35,531 nt of DNA from Oscillospiraceae bacterium (GCA_017939025.1 JAGBAI010000121.1:1-35531), one strand, 5' to 3'; positions 21,635 to 28,999 are shown, counted from the stretch's first letter. Translations and numbers: made by a program. Notes: a model not told the origin generated them from the letters alone.

Positions 21635-22861
21635 ATGCAGATTTCCATTAACGCTAACCGTTGCGAGCCCTCTCCCATGCGGAAATTCCATCCTCTGGCT
21701 GTGGCAGCAAAGAAGGAAGGAAAAAAGATTTATCACCTAAATATCGGCCAGCCTGACCTGCCTACGCCTCCTGCGTACTATGAGGCAATTCATAAATTTG
21801 CTGACCGTACCCTGGAATACGAGGCATCTCCCGGCCGTCCTGAGCTGATCAACGCAGTAAAGAATTACTATGGTGAACTGGGTGTCCAGCTGGAAGATAA
21901 TGATATTCTGATTACTACCGGCGGCAGTGAGGCCCTGCTGTTCACCTGCCTGTCCATTCTGGACCCCTATACTGAGGTCATCATCCCCGAGCCTTATTAT
22001 CCCAACTATACCACCTTCGTTCATGCAGCCGGCGGTGTTATCCGAGCCCTACCCACCAATCCCTGGGAGGGCTACCGCTACGCTGACCGCAGCCGGATCG
22101 AAAGTCTGATCACCCCCAACACCCGGGCCATCATGATCACCAACCCCGGCAACCCCACCGGTGTTGTGCTGGATCAGAAGGAGATGCGGATGATCGCGGA
22201 TGTGGCAAAGGAGCATAACCTGTTCCTCATCTGCGACGAAGTGTACCGGGAATTCTGCTATGACGATAAGTTCGGCGTTCCCACCATGGCCCATTTCCGG
22301 GACATTGACGAAAATCTGGTCATCATTGACTCCGTTTCCAAGCGATTCTCTGCCTGCGGCGCCCGTGTGGGCTGCGTGGTTACCCGGAATAAGCAGCTGC
22401 AGGCAGCTTTGCTGAAGTTCTGCCAGTCTCGTTTGTCCGTGGCAACCGTTGACCAGGTGGGCGCGGCAGCCCTGTACAATGTGGATCATCAGTTCTTCCG
22501 GGACTGCAAGGCAGAGTATCAGAAGCGCCGTGACACGGTCATCAAAAAGTTGCGTAAGATCCCCGGTGTTGTGGTGGAAGAACCTATGGGTGCTTTCTAT
22601 GTGATGGCCAGTTTGCCGGTGGACAATTCTGATAAGTTCCAGCGCTGGCTGCTGGAAAAGTTCAACGACAAGGGCGATACTGTCATGTTTGCTCCCGGTG
22701 CGCCGTTCTATGAAACCCCCGGTAAGGGCATCAACGAGGTTCGGATTGCCTACGTACTGAAGCAGCAGGATCTGGAACGGGCTATGGATGTACTGGCAAG
22801 AGGCATTTCTGTCTATCAGAAGCAGGTCATGGACGTTAAGCCTGCTCCTGTGGATAAGTAA
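21635..22861 (+). CDS. PLP-dependent aminotransferase (class I/II, aspartate/aromatic-like)
   Basis: A 408-residue fold-type I aminotransferase. The N-terminus has YHLNIGQPDLPTPPAYYEAI, followed by ILITTGGSEALLFTCLSIL (cofactor loop), AIMITNPGNPTGVVL (substrate region), LICDEVYREFCYDD (PLP-binding aspartate and tyrosine), and SVSKRFSACGARVGCVV with the Schiff-base lysine K231 in SVSKRFS. The C-terminal part has an arginine in NEVRIAYVLKQQD, as in AspC-type enzymes that bind a carboxylate. It uses pyridoxal phosphate to exchange amino and keto groups. GGAGG at good spacing precedes the ATG. Specific amino acid cannot be assigned. Confidence 0.93.
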   Translation: MQISINANRCEPSPMRKFHPLAVAAKKEGKKIYHLNIGQPDLPTPPAYYEAIHKFADRTLEYEASPGRPELINAVKNYYGELGVQLEDNDILITTGGSEALLFTCLSILDPYTEVIIPEPYYPNYTTFVHAAGGVIRALPTNPWEGYRYADRSRIESLITPNTRAIMITNPGNPTGVVLDQKEMRMIADVAKEHNLFLICDEVYREFCYDDKFGVPTMAHFRDIDENLVIIDSVSKRFSACGARVGCVVTRNKQLQAALLKFCQSRLSVATVDQVGAAALYNVDHQFFRDCKAEYQKRRDTVIKKLRKIPGVVVEEPMGAFYVMASLPVDNSDKFQRWLLEKFNDKGDTVMFAPGAPFYETPGKGINEVRIAYVLKQQDLERAMDVLARGISVYQKQVMDVKPAPVDK

Positions 22862-22886
22862 GATTTTGGGAGAATTTGCCTGATTT

Positions 22887-22926
22887 ATACAGGAATCATA
22901 ATGAGATAGAATCCTGTATTTTCTTA
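22887..22926 (+). terminator. Candidate weak terminator after the aminotransferase
   Basis: ATACAGGA (22887-22894) pairs with TCCTGTAT (22912-22919) with an inner TC/GA pair and one mismatch, then TTTTCTT. The loop is long (about 11 bases). Confidence 0.5.
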
Positions 22927-22998
22927 AAGAATCACAGGATACATAATTATAAAGGCGTTATGCGACTGCATTATGAAGCCGTTTTATGGAAAATAGTA

Positions 22999-23031
22999 TT
23001 ACAGGACAGTCTTCTGGAGACTGTCCTGTAA
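22999..23031 (+). other. Perfect 14-bp inverted repeat upstream of the secreted protein gene
   Basis: TTACAGGACAGTCT (22999-23012), loop TCTGG, AGACTGTCCTGTAA (23018-23031). It lacks a T-run (AAAGTTTT follows), so a terminator role is doubtful. It could be an operator or a remnant of a small repeat. Confidence 0.6.
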
Positions 23032-23129
23032 AGTTTTATGAAAGAAACCGCCGTTCTTTCGTCGATTCGACCGAATCCTTATGGAAAAAGATGTATACTT
23101 GTCCCATCATCACGAAAGGGGAGAAGTGT

Positions 23130-23699
23130 ATGATGAGACATGTATGGAGGCTGGCAATCGTATCAGCGATGATCATAGTGCTGGTACTTACGGCTTCCGC
23201 GGCACAAACAGGATGCAGTATCTGGGTCAAGCTGGATGTGGGAGAGCTACCGGTAACTAACGGGGCTTTTACACTGTATTATGTGGGCGTACCCATCAGC
23301 GACGGATACCGGATCGGGGAAGAATTCGGTGGCGGTTTTGTCCGGGGAGAAGATGCTTTGTCCCCACATTTGGCCCAATGGCTCAATGGGATGGGGGAGA
23401 AGCAGGGCAGTACCGTGCTGTTGGATGTAGACGGCATCGCGGTGTTTTCGAGTCTGCAGGAGGGATTGTACCTGTTATCCCAGACAGAACGGACAGATGG
23501 TTTTTATCCGATCCAACCGTTTCTTGTAAGTGTGCCCGGAAGTGGTAAACAGAACGTCAGTCTCTATTTGGAACCACTGCCGATGGTTGCGGATTCACCA
23601 CCCACCGGACAGGATCCGACACCGTATATTGGTGCAGTGGGATTGGTGCTGTCCCTGGCAGGTATGGCGCTGTGTACGAGAGGCAGAAAGCGCTGGTAA
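23130..23699 (+). CDS. Small secreted protein with degenerate sortase-type C-terminus
   Basis: A 189-residue secreted protein. The signal peptide (MMRHVWRLAIVSAMIIVLVL, with cleavage likely after ASA) is followed by a prealbumin-like domain (PVTNGAFTLYYVGVPISDGY) of the kind found in CNA-B/pilin-type cell-wall proteins. The C-terminus has a sorting-signal layout: SPPTGQDPTPYIGAV, a hydrophobic span and RGRKRW. The motif is PPTG rather than LPxTG, so a variant sortase may handle it, or it is simply membrane-anchored. GGGGAG lies five to eight bases before the two possible ATGs (23130, 23133). The terminator at 23741 follows 40 bases after the stop. Function unknown; a surface adhesin or pilin-like role is inference. 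Confidence 0.8.
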   Translation: MMRHVWRLAIVSAMIIVLVLTASAAQTGCSIWVKLDVGELPVTNGAFTLYYVGVPISDGYRIGEEFGGGFVRGEDALSPHLAQWLNGMGEKQGSTVLLDVDGIAVFSSLQEGLYLLSQTERTDGFYPIQPFLVSVPGSGKQNVSLYLEPLPMVADSPPTGQDPTPYIGAVGLVLSLAGMALCTRGRKRW

Positions 23700-23740
23700 T
23701 TCGCTTCGAGAGTATCTTTTTGTTGCCATGCAATGTATGA

Positions 23741-23775
23741 AAAAATAGCGAGTACCATTGGTACCCGCTATTTTA
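23741..23775. terminator. Bidirectional terminator between the secreted protein and tRNA-Leu genes
   Basis: A long stem: AAAATAGCGAGTACC pairs with GGTACCCGCTATTTT (one A-C mismatch). The minus strand continues with T residues, so it ends the tRNA transcript; on the plus strand it also ends in TTTT. Confidence 0.85.
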
Positions 23776-23776
23776 A

Positions 23777-23856
23777 TGCGAGAGATGGGACTCGAACCCA
23801 CACGGCATAACCACACGCACCTCAAACGTGCTTGTCTACCATTCCAACACTCTCGC
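23777..23856 (-). tRNA. tRNA-Leu (anticodon GAG)
   Basis: A complete class II tRNA of 80 bases on the minus strand. The acceptor arms GCGAGAG/CTCTCGC pair perfectly with discriminator A at 23777. The anticodon stem CACGT/GCGTG holds a seven-base loop TTGAGGT, placing GAG at positions 34-36. The variable arm TGGTTATGCCGT has a short 3-bp stem, and the T arm is GTGGG-TTCGAGT-CCCAT. No CCA is encoded. The anticodon reads CUC/CUU leucine codons. Confidence 0.93.
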
Positions 23857-23974
23857 GAACATGCTTAAATATTATAACCGCAAGGGAAGGATTTGTCAAT
23901 AGTTTTTACTAAAAACCCTTGCCAGAATCCACTCTGTCTGCTAAACTATAGAAAAAATAAGGAGGTTGCGCGAT

Positions 23975-24703
23975 ATGGCCCGTTTTTTTGTGACTCCGGA
24001 AGAACTGAAGAAGAGGAACCTGATACTTACTGGGGAAAACGCGCAGCACGCAAAGGTGCTGCGTTTGAAGGCAGGGGAGGAAGTGTTGGCCTGTGATGGT
24101 GAAGGCCGGGAAGCTCTGTGCCGGGTGGTGACAGTTGGCGCAGCCACGGAACTGGAAGTGTTGGAACTTCGGGCATCTGAGACGGAGGCAGCGGTACAGG
24201 TCAGCGTGTATATGGCCTTTCCCAAGGCAGATAAGCTGGAACATGTAATCCAGAAGGCTACGGAACTGGGAGCCTATGAGATTGTGGCCTTTCCTTCTGC
24301 CCGCTGCATTTCCAGGCCTGATGAAAAGAGTCTGAAAAAGAAGCTGGAACGCTGGCAGAAAATCGCCGCCTCAGCTGCGGAGCAGTCCGGCAGGGGCAGG
24401 ATCCCTCAGGTGCGGGTACTGAACAGTTTTAAAGAGGCACTGCATGAGGCAGCAAAGGCAGATAAAGCTCTGATGTTCTATGAAAATGAGCAGGCAGTGA
24501 CGCTGAAAATGGCTTTGTCCCAAGGTGGCTACCGTACTGTCAGTCTACTTACCGGCCCGGAGGGTGGCCTGGAAGAGAAGGAAGTGGAGCAGGCCCGGGA
24601 AGCGGGATTACAGGTCTGCACTCTGGGAAAGCGGATCCTCCGGTGCGAGACGGCTCCGCTGTGCGCCTTGTCCGCGGTGATGTATGATGCCGGGGAGTTC
24701 TAA
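23975..24703 (+). CDS. rsmE: 16S rRNA (uracil1498-N3)-methyltransferase RsmE
   Basis: SPOUT-fold methyltransferase of m3U1498 in 16S rRNA, using S-adenosylmethionine. The 242 residues show the N-terminal PUA-like domain (RFFVTPEELKKRNLILTGEN), then the SPOUT core with FPKADKLEHVIQKATELGAY, RWQKIAASAAEQSGRGRIPQ, LTGPEGGLEEKEVEQAREAG and the knot end LGKRILRCETAPLCALSAV. AAGGAGG lies eight bases before ATG 23975. The gene at 24705 begins two bases after the stop with a fresh SD, so they are co-transcribed. Confidence 0.97.
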   Translation: MARFFVTPEELKKRNLILTGENAQHAKVLRLKAGEEVLACDGEGREALCRVVTVGAATELEVLELRASETEAAVQVSVYMAFPKADKLEHVIQKATELGAYEIVAFPSARCISRPDEKSLKKKLERWQKIAASAAEQSGRGRIPQVRVLNSFKEALHEAAKADKALMFYENEQAVTLKMALSQGGYRTVSLLTGPEGGLEEKEVEQAREAGLQVCTLGKRILRCETAPLCALSAVMYDAGEF

Positions 24704-24704
24704 T

Positions 24705-25076
24705 ATGGATGTAACAGAGTTCTTTGAGGCTGTGCTGAAACAGGATGCCCGTTCACTCAGAAAATTTTTTCATGAGGATGCCTATATAAACTGGCATTGT
24801 ACTGACGAGCATTTTTCAGTAGATGAATTTATCACGGCAAATTGCGAATATCCTGGTCAATGGGATGGCAATCTTGAACGTATTGAACAATTGGGAGATT
24901 TGATAATTACAGCCGCCAGGGTATATCCAAAAGACAAAAGCGCATCGTTTCATGTGGTATCGTTCATCAAAGTTGCCGACGGCAAAATTACAGCATTGGA
25001 TGAATATTGGGCAGATGACGGAACGCCTCCACAGTGGAGATTGGACAAGCATATTGGTACAGCGATTTTAAAGTAA
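24705..25076 (+). CDS. SnoaL-like/NTF2-fold protein
   Basis: A 123-residue protein with the NTF2-like pattern: MDVTEFFEAVLKQDARSLRK, FFHEDAYINWHCTDEHFSVD, EFITANCEYPGQWDGNLERI, HVVSFIKVADGKITALDEYW and ADDGTPPQWR. Such proteins bind small ligands or act as isomerases/accessory enzymes; the function is not predictable from fold alone. It starts two bases after rsmE with GGGGAG as SD, but its codons are visibly more A+T rich than rsmE, suggesting a later arrival in this operon. A strong terminator follows. Confidence 0.8.
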   Translation: MDVTEFFEAVLKQDARSLRKFFHEDAYINWHCTDEHFSVDEFITANCEYPGQWDGNLERIEQLGDLIITAARVYPKDKSASFHVVSFIKVADGKITALDEYWADDGTPPQWRLDKHIGTAILK

Positions 25077-25082
25077 TCTGAC

Positions 25083-25116
25083 AAAAGGGAAAGGCACCTT
25101 TGTGCCTTTCCCTTTT
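25083..25116. terminator. Bidirectional terminator between the SnoaL-like gene and the padR operon
   Basis: A perfect 15-bp stem AAAAGGGAAAGGCAC (25083-25097) with CTTT loop, complement at 25102-25116. It ends in TTTT on both strands and serves both convergent units. Confidence 0.92.
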
Positions 25117-25134
25117 ATACATGATAGAAAATGG

Positions 25135-26550
25135 TTAACCCTTGCGGATGATTACATCACCGCTGAGTGCGTCAATATTGATCCGACAGGCACCGTTGCC
25201 GCTGACGTAGTTCCCGTTTTTTAGTTCTGTTTCGAATTCAGAGGTGAGATTATCCTTCATGGTATCCATATGCAGGCTAAATCCGGCGTCGGCGGGGAGG
25301 GACAGTTCCAGGTCGCCGGACATCATATCCATGTCCAGACGCTGGGGCACATTGGTCAAAGAGGCGAATACGCTGGCTGAGGCGGCATCGCAGTCCAGAA
25401 TGTCCAGACTGCCGATGAAGCGCACATCTCCGGAGGCAGTGTCAATATCGATTTCTTCTACGATGCAGTTTTCGAATTCGCAGGTACCGGAAGCACCGTC
25501 AAAATCCACCTCTCTGATGGTCAGATCGTTGACCTCTACCGTGGCAGAGGCAGCATCAATTTCCAGAGATTCGCAGTGCCAGTCCACGGGAACGTATATG
25601 GTCAGATCTTTTTCCATGAGGTCAGTCAGACCAATGAAGTTTTTCACACTCTGGGCGTATCTGATTTTCAGAGTGTCACCATCCTGATACAGGTACATGG
25701 CATACCGGTCCGCAGTGACACCGTCTTCTTTTACGACAATCCGGTCAGAAGAACCAGGCTGGATCAGGATATCACCGGCTGTCCATTCAATCTCCAATTC
25801 CCGGATAGCGGATGCTTCAAAGGTGTCCTTACCGTCGGTGTCACCACTGACCATGGTTTCCTGGATTTGCGGCGGCAGCGTGTTCTGCACATCCTGGTTG
25901 GTGTTGTCCATAGCGGTACCGGAGGGCATTTCCAGATATTCCGTGCGGATCCATCCGGCTACGGGACTGGTGGTATAGGCCCAGGTAATACCGGAGATGG
26001 ATTCGGTTCGGGTGACGAGAATCTGATCATCCCGGTAGACGCTGCCCATGACCGCGGCCTCGGGGCTTGGTGCCTGCCGTACATTGACTGAAGTGGCGGT
26101 AACAACAGCAGGGACACCGGAAGAGACCATTTGGGAGGACTCTGTTGCCTGGACATCCTGATTCGTGGTGTCGATGACAGTGCCCGGGAGTATTTCAATA
26201 TAGTTCATTACGACCCAACCCTCAATGGGAGCGGTGATATAGGCCCAGGGGGTACCGTTGACGGTTTCTTCTCTTTTCACGTCCAGAGCATCTCCTGCCT
26301 GGAGATGGCCCACTACAGGGCTTTTCATACTTGGCATGGAACGGACATTCAGAGCATCGGAGGTGACCACGGCATCGGCTTCGTAGGGGGCGATGCTTGC
26401 TTCAAGCGGTGCGGTCACTGCCGGAGCGAGATCTATGGGGGATTCGTTACGATTGGAGGAAAAGCCGAAGGGAATTGCAAACATGACAGTGGAGAGGACG
26501 GCGATGATGATGCTCCAAAGAATGATCCGGAAAAGTGCGTTACGTTTCAT
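25135..26550 (-). CDS. Membrane-anchored two-SH3-domain plus DUF4097 protein
   Basis: A 471-residue protein. Residues 1-30 form a signal anchor (ALFRIILWSIIIAVLSTVMF). Two bacterial SH3 domains follow, each starting with VNVR/ALNVR (about 60-120, ALNVRSMPSMKSPVVGHLQA; about 145-210, SVNVRQAPSPEAAVMGSVYR), with WVVMNYIE and WIRTEYLE at their ends. The C-terminal half (about 235-471) is a DUF4097-type beta-helix-like repeat (REVDFDGASGTCEFENCIVE, EEIDIDTASGDVRFIGSLDI). SH3 domains of this type bind peptidoglycan; DUF4097 proteins accompany PadR and DUF1700 genes in many Firmicutes. The fusion suggests an extracellular envelope sensor, by inference. The start overlaps the upstream gene by 11 bases. 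Confidence 0.9.
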   Translation of the reverse strand: MKRNALFRIILWSIIIAVLSTVMFAIPFGFSSNRNESPIDLAPAVTAPLEASIAPYEADAVVTSDALNVRSMPSMKSPVVGHLQAGDALDVKREETVNGTPWAYITAPIEGWVVMNYIEILPGTVIDTTNQDVQATESSQMVSSGVPAVVTATSVNVRQAPSPEAAVMGSVYRDDQILVTRTESISGITWAYTTSPVAGWIRTEYLEMPSGTAMDNTNQDVQNTLPPQIQETMVSGDTDGKDTFEASAIRELEIEWTAGDILIQPGSSDRIVVKEDGVTADRYAMYLYQDGDTLKIRYAQSVKNFIGLTDLMEKDLTIYVPVDWHCESLEIDAASATVEVNDLTIREVDFDGASGTCEFENCIVEEIDIDTASGDVRFIGSLDILDCDAASASVFASLTNVPQRLDMDMMSGDLELSLPADAGFSLHMDTMKDNLTSEFETELKNGNYVSGNGACRINIDALSGDVIIRKG

Positions 26551-27364
26551 TGTCCAAAGCCTCCTTATAGTCTAAAATGGCGTAGGCCAACTGCTCGGCA
26601 GCGGCGGTAATGGGGATCAGTAACCAGGTAGCCCCCCAGGCCTGAGTCCGCAGGCTCACAATCAGGAACAGGCAGATTCCGGTGACCCAGATCAGCTGCT
26701 TTAATTTCTTTCGCAGAGGCTGCTCCTTGGCGGAAGGGAAGGTGTAGGAGCTATGCTGCTCCTTCTGCGTTATCAGCACCATCAGGAAGCTGTCCAGAGC
26801 TGCCAGAATGGGGAAAATCACCCAGCTGATATGCCAGACACCGGCGCTGAAACTCCAGGAAATATAAATTGCAAGGCCGATGGCCCAGAGAAGAGCACTG
26901 ATGCTTTTCTGCAGTGGGGAACGGGTATCTTCTTTATTTTCCTTTTTGTTCTCTTTTTTTGCATTAAGGATCATCATGACGGTGGCAATGGCTACGAGCA
27001 CCAGTGTGCCGGTAAGACCCACGATATCCGCCCCCATTTCGTTCATAAGGATCAGAGGTATGGGACACAGAATGTACAGTCCAATGGCCAAAGCCCGCAT
27101 ACGCTTCTTTTGGGGTGTGTCCTCCTCCATGGAAGCATCGGGTACAGAATGTACGGGTATGGGAGCCGGTGCAGTCCCCAGTATTTCGTTGATATCACCA
27201 ATGCCACTGATGGCAAGGCGGTAAGCAGCCTCGGGAACCTTGCCTTGGTCTACCAGATCGTCATAACGGTCAAGGGTATTCTGTAAAATTTCCTGTTTGA
27301 CCTCCTCGCTGTCCTGGGTTCCTGCGAAGAGCAGCTCCACATACTGGATCAGTTGTTCTCTCAT
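26540..27364 (-). CDS. HAAS/DUF1700-type membrane protein
   Basis: A 274-residue protein. The N-terminal cytoplasmic HAAS-like helical domain (1-65: EQLIQYVELLFAGTQDSEEV, DRYDDLVDQGKVPEAAYRLA, GIGDINEILG) is typical of proteins encoded next to PadR regulators. Residues about 88-130 and 150-200 are hydrophobic spans, followed by a charged stretch and two more C-terminal spans (about 227-265). In other Firmicutes, such membrane proteins act with a PadR repressor and a DUF4097 protein in envelope responses. Its ATG overlaps the padR stop by one base (TAATG), with GGAGGT inside padR as SD. Confidence 0.85.
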   Translation of the reverse strand: MREQLIQYVELLFAGTQDSEEVKQEILQNTLDRYDDLVDQGKVPEAAYRLAISGIGDINEILGTAPAPIPVHSVPDASMEEDTPQKKRMRALAIGLYILCPIPLILMNEMGADIVGLTGTLVLVAIATVMMILNAKKENKKENKEDTRSPLQKSISALLWAIGLAIYISWSFSAGVWHISWVIFPILAALDSFLMVLITQKEQHSSYTFPSAKEQPLRKKLKQLIWVTGICLFLIVSLRTQAWGATWLLIPITAAAEQLAYAILDYKEALDNET

Positions 27365-27699
27365 TATTCTACCTCCACTTCCAGAAGCTTATCCATGATC
27401 TCTTTTGTTTCTTTCCACTCGTCCAACAGACGGAAGCAGGCTTCCCGGCCCTGTGCGGTAATGGTGTAGTATCGCCGCCGGGCGCCGGCACCGCTGCCGC
27501 CCCAATAGGAGGCGATGTAGCCTAACTCCTCCAGCCGCTTAAATGCGGTGTAGAGAGTGGCCTCTTTCAGCTCAAAGCGGCCTGAGGAAAGGGTGGAAAT
27601 GGTCTTGTTAATCTCATAACCGTAGCTGTCGCCCCGGAGCAGCCGTGCCAGAATGATGGCATCGGTGTGCCCACGGATCAGATCTCCGGCAATTGACAT
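27364..27699 (-). CDS. PadR-family transcriptional regulator
   Basis: A 111-residue winged-helix repressor. It has LRGDSYGYEINKTISTLSSG (recognition region), FELKEATLYTAFKRLEELGY and the wing WGGSGAGARRRYYTITAQGR, followed by a dimerisation helix (LLDEWKETKEIMDKLLE). PadR proteins commonly repress their own operon. AAAGGAGGG lies at good spacing before the ATG, and a 12-bp inverted repeat flanks the -35 element of its promoter (27731-27763). Confidence 0.95.
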   Translation of the reverse strand: MSIAGDLIRGHTDAIILARLLRGDSYGYEINKTISTLSSGRFELKEATLYTAFKRLEELGYIASYWGGSGAGARRRYYTITAQGREACFRLLDEWKETKEIMDKLLEVEVE

Positions 27700-27723
27700 T
27701 TGGCATCCCTCCTTTGTGGAATT

Positions 27724-27752
27724 ATAATAACACGAAGTACCTCACCTGTCAA
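27724..27752 (-). promoter_or_regulatory. padR operon promoter
   Basis: Minus strand TTGACA (27747-27752), 17-base spacer, TATTAT (27724-27729) with TGT before the -10. The start would be about 20 bases before the padR ATG. Confidence 0.7.
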
Positions 27753-27763
27753 GGTACTTCGTG
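27731..27763. promoter_or_regulatory. Candidate PadR operator (12-bp inverted repeat)
   Basis: CACGAAGTACCT (27731-27742) and AGGTACTTCGTG (27752-27763) are exact reverse complements around nine bases. The centre holds the -35 TTGACA (minus strand) and the left arm covers part of the spacer, so a bound dimer would block RNA polymerase. Confidence 0.75.
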
Positions 27764-27814
27764 AAAAATAGTGTGCAGCTTGAAGTGTGAAGTTGCTTCT
27801 CCAGGGCAAGCCAC

Positions 27815-27863
27815 ACCAAAAGAACCGGCATGACAGCAAAATGATACGCTGCCATGCCGGTTC
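27815..27863 (-). terminator. Terminator of rlmH
   Basis: GAACCGGCATG (27822-27832) pairs with CATGCCGGTTC (27853-27863), with further pairing inside. The minus strand continues TTTTGGTG. Confidence 0.75.
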
Positions 27864-27913
27864 CCTTGCTTATTCCATCAATGCCATGTTTCTTCGTTCT
27901 TTACGCTCCGCAC

Positions 27914-28396
27914 TTACTTATGGTATTTGCTGCCTGCCTGAATAGCTTCTGCCCGGTACAGCTGCTCCAGAACCATGACCCGCGCCAGATGGTGAGGGAA
28001 AGTCATGGGGCCCATGGAGAGCTTGAAATCCGCCTTCTGCTTCACCCGGGGAGACATGCCGAAGGAGGAACCAATGAGAAAACAGGCGCTGCTTTTTCCG
28101 GAATTCTTTACAGAGGCCAGCTTTTCTGCGAAACCTTCACTGCTCAATTCTTTCCCCTCCGGGGTAAAGACGCAGAACCAGGAGCCCTTTGGAATTTTGG
28201 AAAAGATCAGCGCTGCTTCCTTTTCCAGTCCTGCGGAAATCTCAGCCGGAGAGGGATCCTCCGGCAGGCGCACCTCCGGCAATTCCAGCAGGGTGAATTT
28301 ACAATAACCGCTCAGACGTTTTTTGTACTCTTCCGATGCGGAAATATAGAATTTTTCCTTCAGCTTGCCCATGGTGATCAGAGTGATATCAAACAT
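27914..28396 (-). CDS. rlmH: 23S rRNA (pseudouridine1915-N3)-methyltransferase RlmH
   Basis: A 160-residue SPOUT-class methyltransferase that modifies pseudouridine 1915 of 23S rRNA in helix 69. Signatures: MFDITLITMGKLKEKFYISA, YKKRLSGYCKFTLLELPEVR, FLIGSSFGMSPRVKQKADFK, SMGPMTFPHHLARVMVLEQL and the end YRAEAIQAGSKYHK (the final residue is usually R or K). SD TGAGGT precedes ATG 28396. An extended -10 promoter (TGGTAAAAT, -35 TTGCCT, 28426-28453) lies upstream. Confidence 0.97.
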   Translation of the reverse strand: MFDITLITMGKLKEKFYISASEEYKKRLSGYCKFTLLELPEVRLPEDPSPAEISAGLEKEAALIFSKIPKGSWFCVFTPEGKELSSEGFAEKLASVKNSGKSSACFLIGSSFGMSPRVKQKADFKLSMGPMTFPHHLARVMVLEQLYRAEAIQAGSKYHK

Positions 28397-28425
28397 TGTG
28401 TTACCTCAAAATGTTATTTTCTCTA

Positions 28426-28453
28426 TTTTACCATTCTGAACGAAAAAAGGCAA
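28426..28453 (-). promoter_or_regulatory. Candidate rlmH promoter
   Basis: Minus strand TTGCCT (28448-28453), 16-base spacer, TGG-TAAAAT (28426-28431). Confidence 0.5.
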
Positions 28454-28501
28454 TCATCATTTCCAATGGTTATGGAATGCTATCGATGGAGGTGATGGGA
28501 A

Positions 28502-28600
28502 ATGAAGAAAGAAAAAATCATTACAGACCCCTTTGGCAGCTATACCGGCCTGGTGAAAGACCCCAACGAGAAACCGGTGCAGGATGCAGATGATTTGTAA
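28502..28600 (+). CDS. Conserved 32-residue acidic peptide, PVQDADDL type
   Basis: MKKEKIITDPFGSYTGLVKD followed by PNEKPVQDADDL. A perfect GGAGGTGAT lies five bases before the ATG and a strong terminator follows, so it is clearly expressed. I recognise the pattern D.(F/Y)GSYTG..(K/E)D...PVQDADDL from small uncharacterised clostridial ORFs, but this is memory, not a search. Function unknown. It converges on spoIIID. Confidence 0.75.
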   Translation: MKKEKIITDPFGSYTGLVKDPNEKPVQDADDL

Positions 28601-28606
28601 AATATT

Positions 28607-28640
28607 CCGGGCGGAGTTTATTCGCCCGGTGTCTTTTTGT
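28607..28640 (+). terminator. Terminator after the 32-residue gene
   Basis: CCGGGCG (28607-28613) pairs with CGCCCGG (28623-28629), followed by TGTCTTTTTG. The spoIIID stop codon lies in the loop. Confidence 0.8.
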
Positions 28641-28875
28641 ATTTTCGCTTGGTAGCCATGCCGCCCCGAATGTGACGCTCGGATTTGTTCTTATCCAGAA
28701 CCTGTCGTACCTGCAGGTACAGGGGATAATTACATTGCCGCAGACGCTGGGTCAATGTTTTGTGAACCGTAGATTTGGAGATACCGAAGTGCCGGGCGGC
28801 AGAGCGCACAGTAGCTCCGGTTTCGATCATGTACACAGCCAATTGACAGGCGCGCTTCTCAAGATCTTCTTTCAT
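28618..28875 (-). CDS. spoIIID: Sporulation transcription regulator SpoIIID
   Basis: DNA-binding regulator of the sporulation mother cell, 85 residues. KRACQLAVYMIETGATVRSA, ARHFGISKSTVHKTLTQRLR and KNKSERHIRGGMATKRKYKK are the SpoIIID signature with its basic tail. It activates and represses many sigma-E-dependent genes and helps switch to sigma-K. The GGAGGGGA SD precedes ATG 28875. A sigma-E-like promoter lies upstream (28907-28933). Its presence implies endospore formation, although sporulation of this organism is not proven by one gene. Confidence 0.96.
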   Translation of the reverse strand: MKEDLEKRACQLAVYMIETGATVRSAARHFGISKSTVHKTLTQRLRQCNYPLYLQVRQVLDKNKSERHIRGGMATKRKYKKTPGE

Positions 28876-28906
28876 AGGCTCCCCTCCGATGCTGTGCTGC
28901 TGGAAA

Positions 28907-28933
28907 ATTCTATGATGCCACAGGGAAAAATAT
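28907..28933 (-). promoter_or_regulatory. Sigma-E-like promoter for spoIIID
   Basis: Minus strand ATATT (28929-28933), 14-base spacer, CATAGAAT (28907-28914). This fits the known Bacillus sigma-E pattern (about ATATT, 14-15 bases, CATACAAT), and spoIIID is a classical sigma-E target. It overlaps no sigma-A consensus for this gene. Confidence 0.65.
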
Positions 28934-28939
28934 GTGCCC

Positions 28940-28968
28940 TTGACAGATGGGAAATGTCGTATTAAAAT
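28940..28968 (+). promoter_or_regulatory. Promoter of the threonine-aldolase-like gene
   Basis: TTGACA (28940-28945), 17-base spacer, TAAAAT (28963-28968). It is divergent from and adjacent to the spoIIID promoter, with the -35 region starting only seven bases away. Confidence 0.75.
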
Positions 28969-28999
28969 GGATGCAATTCATTTTTTGAGGAGAAAGAAT

